A DNA stretch of 64,000 bases from Microbacterium halotolerans. Its GTDB lineage: Bacteria > Actinomycetota > Actinomycetes > Actinomycetales > Microbacteriaceae. The notes beneath the pieces were generated by a model, which worked only from the letters and a program-made list of their open reading frames with translations, made no database searches and was not told the origin of the DNA. Where the stretch lies: assembly GCF_003569805.1 (NCBI RefSeq), contig NZ_KZ984052.1:302494-366493 (forward strand), in the 5' to 3' direction. Every line of letters begins with the position of its first letter. Position 1 is the stretch's first letter. Positions 42,996 to 54,800 of the stretch are shown one piece after another. Made by a program: the position numbers and the translations under genes.

Positions 42996-44272
42996 CCGCC
43001 GCAACCGTTGCGCTCGTCGACGACCAGCAGCGTCGCGTCGCCGTCACCTCGTGGAAGGCGCCCGTGATCTTCGCGGTGTTCACCGTGCTGCTGGCGCTGC
43101 TGCCGCTGCTCGGCCCGCGGGACGGTGCGAGCACGTTCCGCCTGGTGCCAGGTGCAGACGCAGCGATCCCGGTGCCCGACATCGTGCTGCCGGCGAATGC
43201 GACCGCGTGGGTGTGCGTTGCGCTGATGGCCGCGCTGACTGTCGTCGCGATGGTGCGCGTGCGCGCCCGCCTCTCCCAGCCGCTGTGGCTGATCGCCGCC
43301 TATGTCGCTCTGCTGCTGATCGGCTTCCTGGCGTGGGCGGCGGCGGGCGGCACCGTGCCGATGATCGGTCTGCTCGCCGGGTCGCTCGCGCTGGCGACGC
43401 CCCTCGTCTTCGGTGCGCTCGGCGGTGTGATCGGTGAGCGCGTCGGCGTGGTGAACATCGCCATCGAGGCGCAGCTGCTCGCAGGAGCATTCAGCGCGGC
43501 CCTCGTCGGGTCGCTGACGGGGACGCCGTGGCTCGGCCTCGTCGCGGCGATGGCTTCGGGCCTGCTCGTCAGCCTCGTGCTCGCGGTGTTCGCCATCACG
43601 TACTTCGTCAACCAGATCATCGTCGGCGTGGTGCTGAACGTGCTCGTGGTCGGGCTGACCACGTTCTTCTACGGCACACTGCTGAATCCGAACGCCGAGA
43701 CGCTCAACTCGCCCGAGCTGTTTCCGCGCATCGCGATCCCCGTGCTCAGCGAGATCCCGGTCCTCGGCCCCGTGCTGTTCCGGCAGACCGTGATCGTGTA
43801 CCTGATGTACGTGGTCGTGATCGTGGTGTGGTACGGCCTGTATCGCACCAGGTGGGGGCTGCGGCTGCGCGCGGTGGGGGAGCATCCGCAGGCGGCCGAC
43901 ACCGTCGGCATCAACGTGATCGCCACGCGGTACGCCAACATGATGCTGGCCGGTGCCATCGCCGGCATGGGCGGCGCGTTCTACACACTGGTGTCGAACC
44001 CGCAGTTCGGTCGGGAGATGACGGCGGGGGCCGGCTTCATCGCGCTGGCGGCGCTGATCTTCGGAAAGTGGGATCCGATCAGGGCGACGCTCGCCGCGCT
44101 GCTGTTCGGCTTCGCGACGAACCTGCAGGGCGTGCTGTCGGTGATCGGGTCGCCCGTGCCGAGCCAGTTCATGCTGATGCTGCCCTACGTCGTGACCCTG
44201 TTCGCCGTCGCGGGGCTGGTGGGACGATCCCGCCCGCCCGCTGCATCCGGACGGCCGTACATCAAGAGCTGA
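42992..44272 (+). CDS. Nucleoside ABC transporter permease 2
   Basis: 426 aa. Hydrophobic N-terminal extension, then the BPD_transp_2 core: FGALGGVIGERVGVVNIAIEAQLLAGAF, FAITYFVNQIIVGVVLNVLVVGLTTFFYG, LRLRAVGEHPQAADTVGINV, GAGFIALAALIFGKWDPIRATLAALLFG. It is the YufQ-like partner. The start is ATG 42992 in an ATGA overlap with permease 1. With the lipoprotein and ATPase it completes a nucleoside importer. Confidence 0.92.
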   Translation: MTAATVALVDDQQRRVAVTSWKAPVIFAVFTVLLALLPLLGPRDGASTFRLVPGADAAIPVPDIVLPANATAWVCVALMAALTVVAMVRVRARLSQPLWLIAAYVALLLIGFLAWAAAGGTVPMIGLLAGSLALATPLVFGALGGVIGERVGVVNIAIEAQLLAGAFSAALVGSLTGTPWLGLVAAMASGLLVSLVLAVFAITYFVNQIIVGVVLNVLVVGLTTFFYGTLLNPNAETLNSPELFPRIAIPVLSEIPVLGPVLFRQTVIVYLMYVVVIVVWYGLYRTRWGLRLRAVGEHPQAADTVGINVIATRYANMMLAGAIAGMGGAFYTLVSNPQFGREMTAGAGFIALAALIFGKWDPIRATLAALLFGFATNLQGVLSVIGSPVPSQFMLMLPYVVTLFAVAGLVGRSRPPAASGRPYIKS

Positions 44273-44340
44273 ACGGTATCGGGTCCGACCGAGGAGAAGA
44301 GACAAAGCTTCGGGCAGTCTCGCTGGGAATGTGCAGGGCT

Positions 44341-44356
44341 TCGAACAGAAGTTTGG
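44341..44356. promoter_or_regulatory. LexA (SOS) box upstream of uvrA
   Basis: TCGAACAGAAGTTTGG matches the actinobacterial/Gram-positive LexA pattern TCGAAC-N4-GTTCGA at 10 of 12 defined positions. It lies 54 bases before the uvrA GTG. Confidence 0.65.
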
Positions 44357-44398
44357 TTTTTCCGCGTGGCTTCCAGCCTCGGTGTCGGAGGCCGCTAC

Positions 44399-44404
44399 TA
44401 GTGT
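44399..44404 (+). promoter_or_regulatory. Candidate -10 box for leaderless uvrA
   Basis: TAGTGT lies six bases before GTG 44411. The SOS box is 42 bases upstream of it. Confidence 0.45.
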
Positions 44405-44410
44405 GGAAGC

Positions 44411-47326
44411 GTGCCGATTCAGCCTGTAGTCAACGCCGGGAAGATCAGTGTGCGCGGTGCCCGCGTGCACAACCTGAAGAACGTCGACCTCGAGATCCCG
44501 CGCGACGCGATGATCGTCTTCACCGGGCTTTCGGGCTCCGGCAAGTCGAGCCTGGCGTTCGACACGATCTTCGCGGAGGGGCAGCGCCGCTACGTCGAGT
44601 CACTCAGTGCCTATGCGCGTCAGTTCCTCGGCCAGGTCGACCGACCGGACGTCGACGTCATCGAAGGGCTCAGTCCCGCCGTGTCGATCGACCAGAAGTC
44701 GACGAATCGCAACCCGCGCTCCACCGTCGGCACGATCACCGAGATCTACGACTACATGCGCCTGCTGTGGGCGAGGATCGGCGTGCCGCACTGCCCCGTG
44801 TGTGACGCGAAGATCCAGCGCCAGACGGTGCAGCAGATCGCCGACCAGCTGATGGAGCTGTCGGAGGGCACCCGCTATCAGATCGTGGCTCCGGTCGTCA
44901 CCCAGAAGAAGGGAGAGTTCGTCGATCTGTTCGGCGAACTGTCGGCGAAGGGCTACGCCCGCGCGGTGGTCGATGGTGAACTGGTGCAGCTCAGCGATCC
45001 GCCGAAGCTCAAGAAGAGCTACAAGCACGACATCGCCGTGGTCGTCGATCGCCTCGTCGCACGCGACGACATTCTGCAGCGCGTCACGGATTCGGTCGAG
45101 ACAGCGATCGGGCTCGCCGGCGGCGTGCTGCAGGTGAACTTCGTCGACTCGGAAGGCGACGAGGCATGGCAGTCGTTCTCCGAGAAGCTCTCGTGCCCGA
45201 ACGGGCACGCGCTCCAGCTCACGGAGATCGAGCCCCGCACCTTCTCTTTCAACGCGCCGTTCGGCGCCTGCCCATCCTGTTCCGGCCTCGGCACCCGGAT
45301 GTCGGTCGACGTCGAGCTGATGCTCGGCGACGAGGAGCTGTCGATCCGTGAAGGCGTGATCGTGCCGTGGACGACGCAGGGCAAGGGTCTGTTCCAGTAC
45401 TACGAGCGACTCCTCGAGGGTCTCTCCCAAGATCTCAGCTTCTCGCTCGACACCCCGTGGAACGCCCTTCCTGAGGTGGTCCGCGAGGCCGTGCTGCGCG
45501 GCCAGGACTACAAGGTCAACGTCCGGTTCAAGAACCGTTGGGGCCGCGAGGTGCGCTACGCCAGCGGCTTCGAGGGCGTGGTGCCGTACATCGAGCGCCA
45601 GTATGCGCAGGCCGAGAGCGACACTCAGCGGGCGAGGTGGAGCCAGTACCTGCGCGAGGTGCCGTGCTCCGTATGCGACGGCGCCAGGCTCAAGCCGGAG
45701 GTGCTCGCTGTCAAGGTCGATGGACGTTCGATCGCCGAGACGGCCGATCTCAGCCTCGAGGACGCCCTCGACGTGGTCAATCGCATCAAGCTCACGGATC
45801 GTGAGGCGATGATCGCCGCGCAGGTGCTCAGGGAGATCCGCGTGCGCCTCGACTTCCTGCTCCGCGTCGGGCTCAACTACCTGACCATGAGCCGATCGGC
45901 GGGCTCGCTCTCGGGAGGCGAGGCGCAGCGGATCCGGCTGGCGACGCAGATCGGCACCGGTCTGACGGGTGTGCTGTACGTGCTGGACGAGCCGTCGATC
46001 GGCCTGCACCAGCGCGACAACCGTCGACTCATCGAGACGCTCGAGACGCTGCGGGACCTCGGCAACACCCTGGTGGTCGTCGAGCATGACGAGGAGACGA
46101 TCGACTCCGCCGACTGGATCGTCGACATCGGTCCGCGCGCCGGTGAGGGCGGGGGAGAGGTGATCCACTCGGGCTCCGTGGCGGAGCTGGCGGACGAACC
46201 GCGCTCCATCACCGCCGACTACCTCACCGGCAGGCGGGCGATCGCCACGCCGAAGAAGCGCCGCAAGATCGACAGGAAGCGCATGCTCCAGATCGTGGGA
46301 GCCCGCGCGAACAACCTCAGGAACGTCAGTGCGGACATCCCGCTCGGCGTTCTGACGGCGATCACGGGAGTCAGCGGCTCGGGTAAGTCGACGCTCATCA
46401 ACGACATCCTCTACAAGGTGCTCGCCTCTCGTCTCAACGGCGCACGCACCGTGGCAGGGCACCACACCAGAGTCACGGGGCTGGAGCACCTCGACAAGGT
46501 CGTGCATGTCGATCAGGCACCGATCGGCCGCACACCGCGGTCGAATCCGGCAACCTACACCGGGGTGTTCGACAAGATCAGGAACCTGTTCTCCGAGACT
46601 CCCGAGGCGAAGGTGCGCGGTTATCAGGCAGGCCGGTTCAGCTTCAACGTCAAGGGCGGGCGCTGCGAGGCGTGCTCGGGCGACGGCACGCTCAAGATCG
46701 AGATGAACTTCCTGCCCGACGTCTATGTCGACTGCGAGACCTGTCACGGCAAGCGCTACAACCGCGACACCCTGCAGGTGCACTACAAGGGCAAGAACAT
46801 CGCCGAGGTGCTCGAGATGCCGATCTCCGAGGCCGCGGAGTTCTTCGAGCCGATCACCTCGATCCACCGCTACATGAGGACCCTCGTCGATGTAGGGCTC
46901 GGCTACGTGCGCCTCGGTCAGGCAGCGACGACCCTCTCGGGCGGCGAAGCGCAGCGTGTGAAGCTCGCGACGGAGCTGCAGAAGCGTTCCAACGGGCGCA
47001 GCATCTATGTGCTCGATGAGCCGACGACGGGGCTGCACTTCGAAGACGTGCGCAAGCTGCTCGAGGTGCTGGGCGGTCTCGTAGAGAAGGGCAACTCCGT
47101 CGTGGTCATCGAGCACAACCTCGATGTCATCAAGTCGGCCGATTGGATCGTCGATCTCGGACCGGAGGGCGGTTCCGGCGGTGGCACGATCGTCGCCACC
47201 GGCACTCCGGAGCAGGTCGCGAAGGTCGACGGCAGCCATACGGGTCTGTTCCTGCGGGAGACCCTGGGCCTGGCGCAGCGACCGGGCGCCGCAGAGAAGA
47301 AGGCAGGCACGAGGAAGGCCGCATGA
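44411..47326 (+). CDS. uvrA: Excinuclease ABC subunit A
   Basis: 971 aa, full length. UvrA is the damage-sensing ATPase of nucleotide excision repair. Two ABC modules: Walker [10 protein letters not shown] near residue 37 and GVSGSGKST near 653; signatures [17 protein letters not shown] and [17 protein letters not shown]; Walker [14 protein letters not shown] and [13 protein letters not shown]. Zinc sites are in [25 protein letters not shown] and [29 protein letters not shown]. Preceded by an SOS-like box. The stop overlaps uvrC as ATGA. Confidence 0.98.
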   Translation: MPIQPVVNAGKISVRGARVHNLKNVDLEIPRDAMIVFTGLSGSGKSSLAFDTIFAEGQRRYVESLSAYARQFLGQVDRPDVDVIEGLSPAVSIDQKSTNRNPRSTVGTITEIYDYMRLLWARIGVPHCPVCDAKIQRQTVQQIADQLMELSEGTRYQIVAPVVTQKKGEFVDLFGELSAKGYARAVVDGELVQLSDPPKLKKSYKHDIAVVVDRLVARDDILQRVTDSVETAIGLAGGVLQVNFVDSEGDEAWQSFSEKLSCPNGHALQLTEIEPRTFSFNAPFGACPSCSGLGTRMSVDVELMLGDEELSIREGVIVPWTTQGKGLFQYYERLLEGLSQDLSFSLDTPWNALPEVVREAVLRGQDYKVNVRFKNRWGREVRYASGFEGVVPYIERQYAQAESDTQRARWSQYLREVPCSVCDGARLKPEVLAVKVDGRSIAETADLSLEDALDVVNRIKLTDREAMIAAQVLREIRVRLDFLLRVGLNYLTMSRSAGSLSGGEAQRIRLATQIGTGLTGVLYVLDEPSIGLHQRDNRRLIETLETLRDLGNTLVVVEHDEETIDSADWIVDIGPRAGEGGGEVIHSGSVAELADEPRSITADYLTGRRAIATPKKRRKIDRKRMLQIVGARANNLRNVSADIPLGVLTAITGVSGSGKSTLINDILYKVLASRLNGARTVAGHHTRVTGLEHLDKVVHVDQAPIGRTPRSNPATYTGVFDKIRNLFSETPEAKVRGYQAGRFSFNVKGGRCEACSGDGTLKIEMNFLPDVYVDCETCHGKRYNRDTLQVHYKGKNIAEVLEMPISEAAEFFEPITSIHRYMRTLVDVGLGYVRLGQAATTLSGGEAQRVKLATELQKRSNGRSIYVLDEPTTGLHFEDVRKLLEVLGGLVEKGNSVVVIEHNLDVIKSADWIVDLGPEGGSGGGTIVATGTPEQVAKVDGSHTGLFLRETLGLAQRPGAAEKKAGTRKAA

Positions 47327-49221
47327 GCCCGACCGATCCGCGCACCTACAAGCCGAGACCGGGGGAGATCCCCACTCAGCCGGGGGTGTACCGGTTCCGA
47401 GACGGTGAAGGGCGCGTGCTGTACGTGGGCAAGGCGAAGAACCTGCGTCAGCGCCTGTCCAACTACTTCGCCCCGTTGCACACCCTGCACGAGCGCACCA
47501 GGCGCATGGTCACCACGGCCACGAACGTCGAATGGACGGTCGTGCCGACCGATGTCGACTCGCTGCAGCTCGAATACCAGTGGATCAAGGAGTTCGATCC
47601 GCCGTTCAACGTGCGCTACAAGGACGACAAATCCTACCCGTTCATGGCCATCACCCTCGCCGATGAGGCGCCGCGGGTGATGGTCACGCGGAACGGGAAG
47701 ATCCGGGGTGCGAAGTACTTCGGGCCGTACCCGAAGGTGTGGGCGGTGCGCGACACCATCGACCTGATGATCAAGGTGTTCCCGATCCGCACCTGCAGCG
47801 ACTCATCGTACGCACGCGCGATGCGCACCGGGCGGCCGTGCTTCCCCGGTCAGATCGGAAAGTGCGGCGGCCCGTGCTCGCACCGAGTCACGATCGAAGA
47901 GCACAGAGCCGTGGTCGACGACTTCATCGCGTTCATGCAGGGCGGCGACGAGAGGTTCACCGTCGAGCTCACCAGACGCATGCGCGGCGCAGCCGAGGCG
48001 CTGGACTACGAGGCCGCTGCCGGGTATCGCGACAAGCTCGAGTCCCTCGACGCCGTGCTGAGTAAGAGCGCCCTCGTGCTTCCGGAGAAGGCCGACGCCG
48101 ATCTGTTCGGCATCGCGGAGGACGAACTGCAGGCGGCGGTGCACCAGTTCGTGATCCGCGGCGGCCGCGTGCGCGGCGTGCACTCGACCACGATCGACAA
48201 GGAGCTCGACATCGCGGGAGGAGAGCTGGTCGAGCGGATCGTGCAGCGCACCTACGGCGACGCGGAGGGGTCGGATGTGCCGCGGCGGGTCATCGTGCCG
48301 AGCCTCCCGGATGACGCGGAGGAGCTTGCCGAGTGGCTCGCCGAACGCGCGGGCAGGCGCGTCGAATTGTCGGTGGCGCAGCGCGGCCAGCGTGCGGAGC
48401 TGATGCGCACCGCCACGCTCAATGCGCAGCAGGCGCTGCTGCGCCACAAGACGCGACGGGGCAGCGACTACGCGACCCGCACCCAGGCGCTGGCCGACCT
48501 GCAGGATGCGCTCGGCCTCGATGAAGCGCCGCTGCGCATCGAGTGCTACGACATCTCCCACCTGCAGGGCACCAACGTCGTCGGTTCCATGGTGGTGTTC
48601 GAAGACGGCATTCCGCGCAAGGATCAGTACCGCTCGTTCTCGATCGCCGAGACGACGGACGACACCGACTCCATCCATCAGGTGCTGACCCGTCGGCTTG
48701 CGCGACTCGATGAACCGGATGATCCGGTGCCTGACCCCGCGGAAGACGGCGTGGTCGAAGCCGAGCCGCCGAGAAGGAAGCGGTTCTCGTACCCGCCGCA
48801 GCTGCTGATCGTCGACGGCGGCCAGCCGCAGGTCGCCGCCGCCGCACGCGCACTGCGGGAATCGGGCAGGCAGGGCATCGCGCTGTGCGGCATCGCGAAG
48901 CGGCTCGAGGAGATCTGGCTCCCCGGTGACGACTTCCCCGTGATCCTGCCCCGCACCTCTGAGGCGCTCTACCTCGTGCAGCGGCTCAGAGACGAAGCGC
49001 ACCGGTTCGCGATCACGCATCAGCGCAAGCGGCGCAAGCGCGACATCCGCACCACTCTCTCGGAGGTACCTGGTCTCGGCGAAGCGCGCATCAAGGCGCT
49101 GCTCGGCCGCTTCGGCTCCGTGAAGGCTCTGCGCGCGGCGAGCACGGAGGAGATCCAGCAGCTTCCAGGGATCGGCCCAGGGCTCGCCGAGACGATCGAA
49201 CGACGGCTGCGCGAACCTTGA
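47323..49221 (+). CDS. uvrC: Excinuclease ABC subunit C
   Basis: 632 aa. GIY-YIG nuclease domain ([28 protein letters not shown]) for the 3' incision, UVR motif ([23 protein letters not shown]) for UvrB contact, RNase H-like endonuclease domain ([36 protein letters not shown]) for the 5' incision, and C-terminal helix-hairpin-helix pair ([34 protein letters not shown]). ATGA coupling to uvrA puts both under the same promoter. Confidence 0.97.
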   Translation: MSPTDPRTYKPRPGEIPTQPGVYRFRDGEGRVLYVGKAKNLRQRLSNYFAPLHTLHERTRRMVTTATNVEWTVVPTDVDSLQLEYQWIKEFDPPFNVRYKDDKSYPFMAITLADEAPRVMVTRNGKIRGAKYFGPYPKVWAVRDTIDLMIKVFPIRTCSDSSYARAMRTGRPCFPGQIGKCGGPCSHRVTIEEHRAVVDDFIAFMQGGDERFTVELTRRMRGAAEALDYEAAAGYRDKLESLDAVLSKSALVLPEKADADLFGIAEDELQAAVHQFVIRGGRVRGVHSTTIDKELDIAGGELVERIVQRTYGDAEGSDVPRRVIVPSLPDDAEELAEWLAERAGRRVELSVAQRGQRAELMRTATLNAQQALLRHKTRRGSDYATRTQALADLQDALGLDEAPLRIECYDISHLQGTNVVGSMVVFEDGIPRKDQYRSFSIAETTDDTDSIHQVLTRRLARLDEPDDPVPDPAEDGVVEAEPPRRKRFSYPPQLLIVDGGQPQVAAAARALRESGRQGIALCGIAKRLEEIWLPGDDFPVILPRTSEALYLVQRLRDEAHRFAITHQRKRRKRDIRTTLSEVPGLGEARIKALLGRFGSVKALRAASTEEIQQLPGIGPGLAETIERRLREP

Positions 49222-49271
49222 TGCGGCACCGCTGCCCGTGTGCGGGCTGTCACATCGAGTGACGGTGTCGA

Positions 49272-49277
49272 TAGGCT
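49272..49277 (+). promoter_or_regulatory. Candidate -10 box for leaderless rapZ
   Basis: TAGGCT lies six bases before GTG 49284 and three before ATG 49281. The usual 6-base spacing favours the GTG. Confidence 0.45.
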
Positions 49278-49283
49278 GGCATG

Positions 49284-50159
49284 GTGAGTGAACGCAGAGT
49301 CCCGAACGAGGTTCTGATCGTCACCGGCATGTCCGGTGCCGGCCGCTCGACAGTGGCGAACGCGCTGGAGGACCTCGACTGGTATGTGGTCGATAATCTG
49401 CCGCCGCAGATGCTCGGCACTCTGCTCGATCTCACCGGCCGGCTCGGACAGCAGCTGCCCCACGTCGCGGCGGTCGTCGATGTGCGAGGTCGCAACCTCT
49501 TCGGCGATCTGCCGGAGCGCATGGCCGAGCTGCGGGCGCGCAGCCGTCTTCGGGTGGTGTTCCTCGATGCATCGGACGATGCGCTGGTTCGACGGTTCGA
49601 GCAGGTTCGCCGTCCGCACCCGCTCCAGGGCGACGGCACGATCCTCGACGGGATCGCCCGAGAGCGTGAGATCGTGGCGCCCATCAGAGAGAACGCCGAC
49701 GTCATCATCGACACGACGCAGACGAACGTGCACCAGCTGGCCACGCGCGTCGACGATCTGTTCGCCGAAGAGGGGGCAGCCCGTCATACGGTCACGCTGA
49801 TGAGCTTCGGATACAAGTACGGGCTGCCCACAGACGTCGACCTCGTCGCCGACATGCGCTTCCTGCCCAACCCGTTCTGGGAGGAATCGCTGCGCCACCT
49901 GTCGGGGGAGGACGAACCGGTGCGGGAGTTCGTGTTGGCGCAGGAGGGCGCCGAGGAGTTCCTTGACGCATACTCGGCCACGCTGCGCGCTGTGATCGCC
50001 GGCTACGAGCGCGAGAACAAGCGACACTCGACGGTGGGTGTCGGCTGCACGGGGGGACGGCACCGATCGGTGGCTATGGTGCGCGAACTCGCGACGCGGC
50101 TGGCGGCGGTTCAGGGGCTCTCGGTGAAGGTGCAGCACCGCGATATCGGCCGCGACTGA
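49284..50159 (+). CDS. rapZ: RapZ-family nucleotide-binding protein
   Basis: 291 aa from GTG 49284 (one codon shorter than ATG 49281). Walker A GMSGAGRST, Walker B-like region VVFLDASDDALVRRFEQVRRPHPL, and the C-terminal domain with SFGYKYGLPTDVDLVADMRFLPNPFW and GCTGGRHRSVAMVREL. In E. coli RapZ directs RNase E to a small RNA; in Gram-positives the YvcJ homologue has GTPase/ATPase activity with an unclear role. In most relatives yvcK follows; here it does not. Confidence 0.93.
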   Translation: MSERRVPNEVLIVTGMSGAGRSTVANALEDLDWYVVDNLPPQMLGTLLDLTGRLGQQLPHVAAVVDVRGRNLFGDLPERMAELRARSRLRVVFLDASDDALVRRFEQVRRPHPLQGDGTILDGIAREREIVAPIRENADVIIDTTQTNVHQLATRVDDLFAEEGAARHTVTLMSFGYKYGLPTDVDLVADMRFLPNPFWEESLRHLSGEDEPVREFVLAQEGAEEFLDAYSATLRAVIAGYERENKRHSTVGVGCTGGRHRSVAMVRELATRLAAVQGLSVKVQHRDIGRD

Positions 50160-50421
50160 GTCGCAGCGCGGAACGCGAAGGACGGCAGAATGCTGGCCAA
50201 CGGCGGCGCTCGCGAGTACTCTCCGTACCAGACGAAAGCGCGATCTCGCCGGGAGTCGTCCAGTGTCGGAACCGGTAAGGTGGATCACTGCCATTCGGCC
50301 GCGACGCCGAGGCGATGTGATTGCGCGGGCCGCGCACGCGTCCCGACGGGTCGCGCTATCGGCTTGCGGGTCACGAACGTGGGCGGCATGTGCCGCAACG
50401 ATCGATGAGTGAGGGAGTTCC
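50160..50421. other. 262-base gap between rapZ and whiA, no gene seen
   Basis: yvcK normally occupies this place. The longest frame (72 codons from 50190) shows no YvcK sequence such as a GGG-x-G start, and its composition looks random. The region probably holds the whiA promoter only. Confidence 0.6.
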
Positions 50422-51414
50422 GTGACATTGACCGCCGACGTGAAGGCTGAGCTGATATCCATCCGCGATCCGCGCCCGTCAGTACGGGTATCGGAGACGA
50501 CGGCCGTGCTCAGGTTTGCCGGTGGGTTGCACTCGATTGCGGGGCGCGTCGCCGTAGAGGCCGAGCTCGATTCGCCGTTCCTCGCGAAGCGCACCGCTCG
50601 CGACATCGCCGAGATCTACGGCGTGCGGCCCGAGATCGCCCGGCTGCAGGGCAGCGGTGACGGTGAACGGTTCGCCGTGCGCGTGATCGACGGCGGTGAG
50701 ACGCTGGCGAGGCAGACCGGTCTGCTCGATGCGCGCCGTCGGCCGGTGCGCGGGCTGCCGAACAAGCTCACCACGGGCAACCGACACGACCTCGCTGCGA
50801 TCTGGCGCGGGGCGTTCCTCGCCGCAGGGAATCTGTCGGAGCCGGGCCGTTCCGCCTCCCTCGAGGTGGGCTGCCCGTCGGGTGAGGCGGCGATGGCACT
50901 CGTCGGCGCCGCCGGCCGTCTGGACATCTCGGCCAAGGCCCGTGAGGTGCGCGGCGTTCCGCGCGTCGTCGTGCGGGAGCCCGAGTCGATCAAGGGCATG
51001 CTCGTCGCCATGGGCGCAGTCGACACCGCCGCGGAGTGGGATCAGCTCCGTCAGCGCCGCGAGGTGCGCGCCGGTGTGAACCGCCTCGTCAACTTCGACG
51101 ACGCCAACCTGCGCCGTTCCGCGCAGGCGGCCGTTGCGGCCTGCGCCCGCGTCGAGCGCGCGCTCGAGATCCTCGGTGATGAGGTTCCCGATCACCTCCG
51201 TCAGGCAGGCGACCTGCGACTGGGCCATCGCGATGCGAGCCTCGACGAGCTCGGTCAGCACGCGGACCCGCCGCTGACGAAGGATGCGGTCGCCGGGCGG
51301 ATCAGGCGTCTGCTCGCCATGGCGGACAAAAGGGCGGAGCAGAAGGGGCTTCCCGGTACGGAGTCCGCCGTCGAGGCGGCGGAAGCCGCCGAGGAGGCCA
51401 GGAGCACCGTCTGA
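50422..51414 (+). CDS. whiA: WhiA, DNA-binding regulator of division/sporulation
   Basis: 330 aa. N-terminal degenerate homing-endonuclease-like domain ([18 protein letters not shown]-like [21 protein letters not shown]) and C-terminal helix-turn-helix ([37 protein letters not shown]). In Streptomyces WhiA activates sporulation septation genes with WhiB; in non-sporulating actinobacteria it affects cell division. GTG start after GAGGGAG. A short acidic Ala/Glu tail ends the protein. Confidence 0.95.
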   Translation: MTLTADVKAELISIRDPRPSVRVSETTAVLRFAGGLHSIAGRVAVEAELDSPFLAKRTARDIAEIYGVRPEIARLQGSGDGERFAVRVIDGGETLARQTGLLDARRRPVRGLPNKLTTGNRHDLAAIWRGAFLAAGNLSEPGRSASLEVGCPSGEAAMALVGAAGRLDISAKAREVRGVPRVVVREPESIKGMLVAMGAVDTAAEWDQLRQRREVRAGVNRLVNFDDANLRRSAQAAVAACARVERALEILGDEVPDHLRQAGDLRLGHRDASLDELGQHADPPLTKDAVAGRIRRLLAMADKRAEQKGLPGTESAVEAAEAAEEARSTV

Positions 51415-51473
51415 GCCGTCGTCCTCGGACATCTGGGCGCGCTGATCCGGTGCCCACCGCCGCTTCCGCTCAT

Positions 51474-51479
51474 TAGGAT
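51474..51479 (+). promoter_or_regulatory. Candidate -10 box for sodA
   Basis: TAGGAT, 85 bases before the sodA ATG, giving an untranslated leader of about 78 bases. GAAGAGA near 51551 is a weak ribosome site. Confidence 0.4.
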
Positions 51480-51564
51480 GGGAGTGACGGCTTCGCTTGC
51501 GCATCACTGCGGAGCGGAGGACTTCGGATGCGCCTCCCGGGCGCGGATGGGAAGAGATCGAACG

Positions 51565-52191
51565 ATGGCTACTTACACGCTCCCAGAGCTTCCTTACGAC
51601 TACGCGGCGCTCGAGCCGCACATCAGCGCGCAGATCATGCAGCTGCACCACGACAAGCACCACGCGACCTACGTCGCCGGCGCGAACACCGCGCTGGAGC
51701 AGCTCGCCGAGGCGCGCGAGACCGGCAGCTTCGGCACGATCAACAAGCTCGAGAAGGATCTCGCGTTCCACCTCGGCGGTCACACCAACCACTCGATCTT
51801 CTGGACGAACCTGTCGCCGGAAGGGCACGAACGCCCCGAAGGAGAGATGGCGGCGGCAGTCGATGAGTACTTCGGCTCGTTCGAAGGCTTCCAGGGCCAG
51901 TTCGGGGCGGCAGCTCTCGGCATCCAGGGCTCCGGCTGGGCCGGCCTGTTCTGGGACTCGATCGGTCAGCGCCTGATCATTCAGCAGTTCTTCGACCAGC
52001 AGTCGCAGTTCGCGGCCGGCACCGTGCCGATCCTGCTGCTCGACATGTGGGAGCACGCGTTCTACCTCGACTACCAGAACGTCAAGGGCGACTACGTCAA
52101 GGCGTTCTGGAACATCGTTAACTGGGAGAACGTCAAGCAGCGCTTCGACACCGCGCGCGAGAAGACTCAGGGCCTCCTGGTAGCCTCCTGA
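51565..52191 (+). CDS. sodA: Superoxide dismutase (Mn/Fe type)
   Basis: 208 aa cytosolic enzyme. N-terminal YTLPELPYDYAALEPHISAQIMQLHHDKHHATYV with the first His ligand, GGHTNHSIFW with the second, and DMWEHAFYLDYQNVKGDYVKAFW with the Asp and third His. GSGWAGLFWDSIGQRL fits Mn/Fe SODs; metal choice (Mn more likely in aerobic actinobacteria) cannot be fixed from the sequence. A hairpin terminator follows. Confidence 0.96.
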   Translation: MATYTLPELPYDYAALEPHISAQIMQLHHDKHHATYVAGANTALEQLAEARETGSFGTINKLEKDLAFHLGGHTNHSIFWTNLSPEGHERPEGEMAAAVDEYFGSFEGFQGQFGAAALGIQGSGWAGLFWDSIGQRLIIQQFFDQQSQFAAGTVPILLLDMWEHAFYLDYQNVKGDYVKAFWNIVNWENVKQRFDTAREKTQGLLVAS

Positions 52192-52198
52192 GTACGGG

Positions 52199-52232
52199 GG
52201 TGGCCCTTCCGGGTGCGTGCCGGAGGGCCACC
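52199..52232 (+). terminator. Hairpin after sodA
   Basis: GGTGGCCCTTCCGG pairs with CCGGAGGGCCACC, with one bulged T and a 7-base loop, starting 8 bases after the sodA stop. No long T-run. Confidence 0.6.
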
Positions 52233-52251
52233 ACATCTCCCGACCCGATAG

Positions 52252-53295
<1,044 letters not shown>

Positions 53296-53307
53296 CGAGC
53301 TCTTCTC

Positions 53308-53350
53308 TGAGCCCGCTGGGGCACGCACAACGCGTGCCCCAGCGGGCTCA
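53308..53350 (+). terminator. 19-bp perfect hairpin after gap
   Basis: TGAGCCCGCTGGGGCACGC pairs completely with GCGTGCCCCAGCGGGCTCA across a 5-base loop, 13 bases after the gap stop. No T-run, as is common for high-GC terminators. Confidence 0.75.
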
Positions 53351-53571
53351 GCACTGCGCTGGGCGTGGACACGCATCTCGCTGCGTTCGGCTCGTCGCCG
53401 TGCAGAACAGGCGATCGAGTGAAGCGAAAGGGCGTCTGCGAACTCCCCGTTGGCGATTGAGCGTCGTAGGTGCGAAGCGCTGAGCACGCCTTTGTCGCCG
53501 CCCTTGCGATCTGCACACCCACGCTCATACTCGTGCGCGACGTCCAGTCGGGATATGCCTCCGCCGCACGG

Positions 53572-53577
53572 TAGACT
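53572..53577 (+). promoter_or_regulatory. Candidate -10 box for pgk-tpiA operon
   Basis: TAGACT lies eight bases before the pgk ATG, so pgk-tpiA transcription can be uncoupled from gap. The 235 bases between the gap hairpin and this box show no gene. Confidence 0.5.
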
Positions 53578-53585
53578 CGAAGACG

Positions 53586-54800
53586 ATGTCACTTCGCACA
53601 CTCGAATCCCTCGGTTCCCTCGCCGGCAAGCGTGTCATCGTCCGCTGCGACCTCAACGTCCCGCTCAAGGACGCGCAGATCACGGATGACGGGCGCGTGC
53701 GCGCGTCCGTGCCCACGCTGAAGGCTCTCATCGACGCCGACGCCCGCGTCATCGTCTGCTCCCATCTGGGCCGCCCGAAAGGCGAGCCCGACCCGCAGTT
53801 CAGCCTCGCGCCGGTCGCCGAGCGACTCGGCGAGCTGCTCGGAAGCGACGTGGCCTTCGCCGCAGACACCGTCGGCTCCGCGGCTCGCAGCGCGGTCGAC
53901 GCGCTTGGCGACGGCGACGTGGTGGTGCTCGAGAACCTGCGCTTCAACCAGGGCGAGACGTCGAAGGACGACGCGGAGCGCGGCGAGTTCGCGCAGCAGC
54001 TGGCGGCTCTCGCCGATGCGGTCGTCTCCGACGGCTTCGGCGCCGTGCACCGCCGTCACGCATCGACGGTCGAGATCGAGCAGCTGCTCCCGAGCGCGGC
54101 CGGTCTGCTGATCGAGACGGAGCTGGAGGTCCTTGACCGCCTCACAGAGAGCCCCGAGCGTCCGTACTCCGTCGTGCTCGGAGGTTCGAAGGTCTCCGAC
54201 AAGCTCGGCGTCATCGACCACCTGCTCCCGCGCGTCGATCGGCTTCTCATCGGCGGCGGCATGCTGTTCACCTTCCTCGCGGCGCAGGGCCACAAGATCG
54301 GTTCGTCGCTGCTCGAAGAGGACCAGATCCCGACGGTGAAGCGCTACCTCGCAGAGGCGAGCGAACGCGGCGTCGAGATCGTGCTGCCGACCGACGTAGT
54401 CGTCGCCAGCAGGTTCGGCGCCGACGCGGAGCACGAGGTCGCCTCGATCGACGCGATCGAAGCCACGCCGTTCGGCGCATCCGGTCTCGGTCTGGACATC
54501 GGCCCGGCCTCCGCCTCAGCATTCGCCGATGCGGTTCGCGCGTCGAAGACCGTGTTCTGGAACGGACCTATGGGCGTATTCGAGTTGGAGCCGTTCGCCG
54601 CCGGAACGCAGGCGGTCGCGCAGGCGCTCACCGAGATCGACGGGCTCGGCGTCGTCGGAGGGGGCGACTCGGCTGCTGCCGTGCGCCAGCTCGGCTTCGC
54701 CGACGACCAGTTCGGTCACATTTCCACAGGCGGCGGAGCCAGCCTGGAATTTCTCGAGGGCAAGAAACTGCCCGGTCTGGAGGCACTCGGATGGGCATGA
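53586..54800 (+). CDS. pgk: Phosphoglycerate kinase
   Basis: 404 aa. [35 protein letters not shown] and HLGRPKG in the N-terminal substrate domain, [10 protein letters not shown], then in the nucleotide domain [33 protein letters not shown] and [13 protein letters not shown]. Transfers phosphate between 1,3-bisphosphoglycerate and ADP. The stop overlaps tpiA as ATGA. Confidence 0.97.
   Translation: MSLRTLESLGSLAGKRVIVRCDLNVPLKDAQITDDGRVRASVPTLKALIDADARVIVCSHLGRPKGEPDPQFSLAPVAERLGELLGSDVAFAADTVGSAARSAVDALGDGDVVVLENLRFNQGETSKDDAERGEFAQQLAALADAVVSDGFGAVHRRHASTVEIEQLLPSAAGLLIETELEVLDRLTESPERPYSVVLGGSKVSDKLGVIDHLLPRVDRLLIGGGMLFTFLAAQGHKIGSSLLEEDQIPTVKRYLAEASERGVEIVLPTDVVVASRFGADAEHEVASIDAIEATPFGASGLGLDIGPASASAFADAVRASKTVFWNGPMGVFELEPFAAGTQAVAQALTEIDGLGVVGGGDSAAAVRQLGFADDQFGHISTGGGASLEFLEGKKLPGLEALGWA

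Noticed and set aside
44600..47239. 879-codon minus-strand frame opposite uvrA
   Set aside because: It is the codon-position mirror of a highly conserved gene; no domain is visible.
50190..50408. 72-codon frame between rapZ and whiA considered as a yvcK remnant
   Set aside because: No YvcK-like nucleotide-binding motif in any frame; it is too short and compositionally random.
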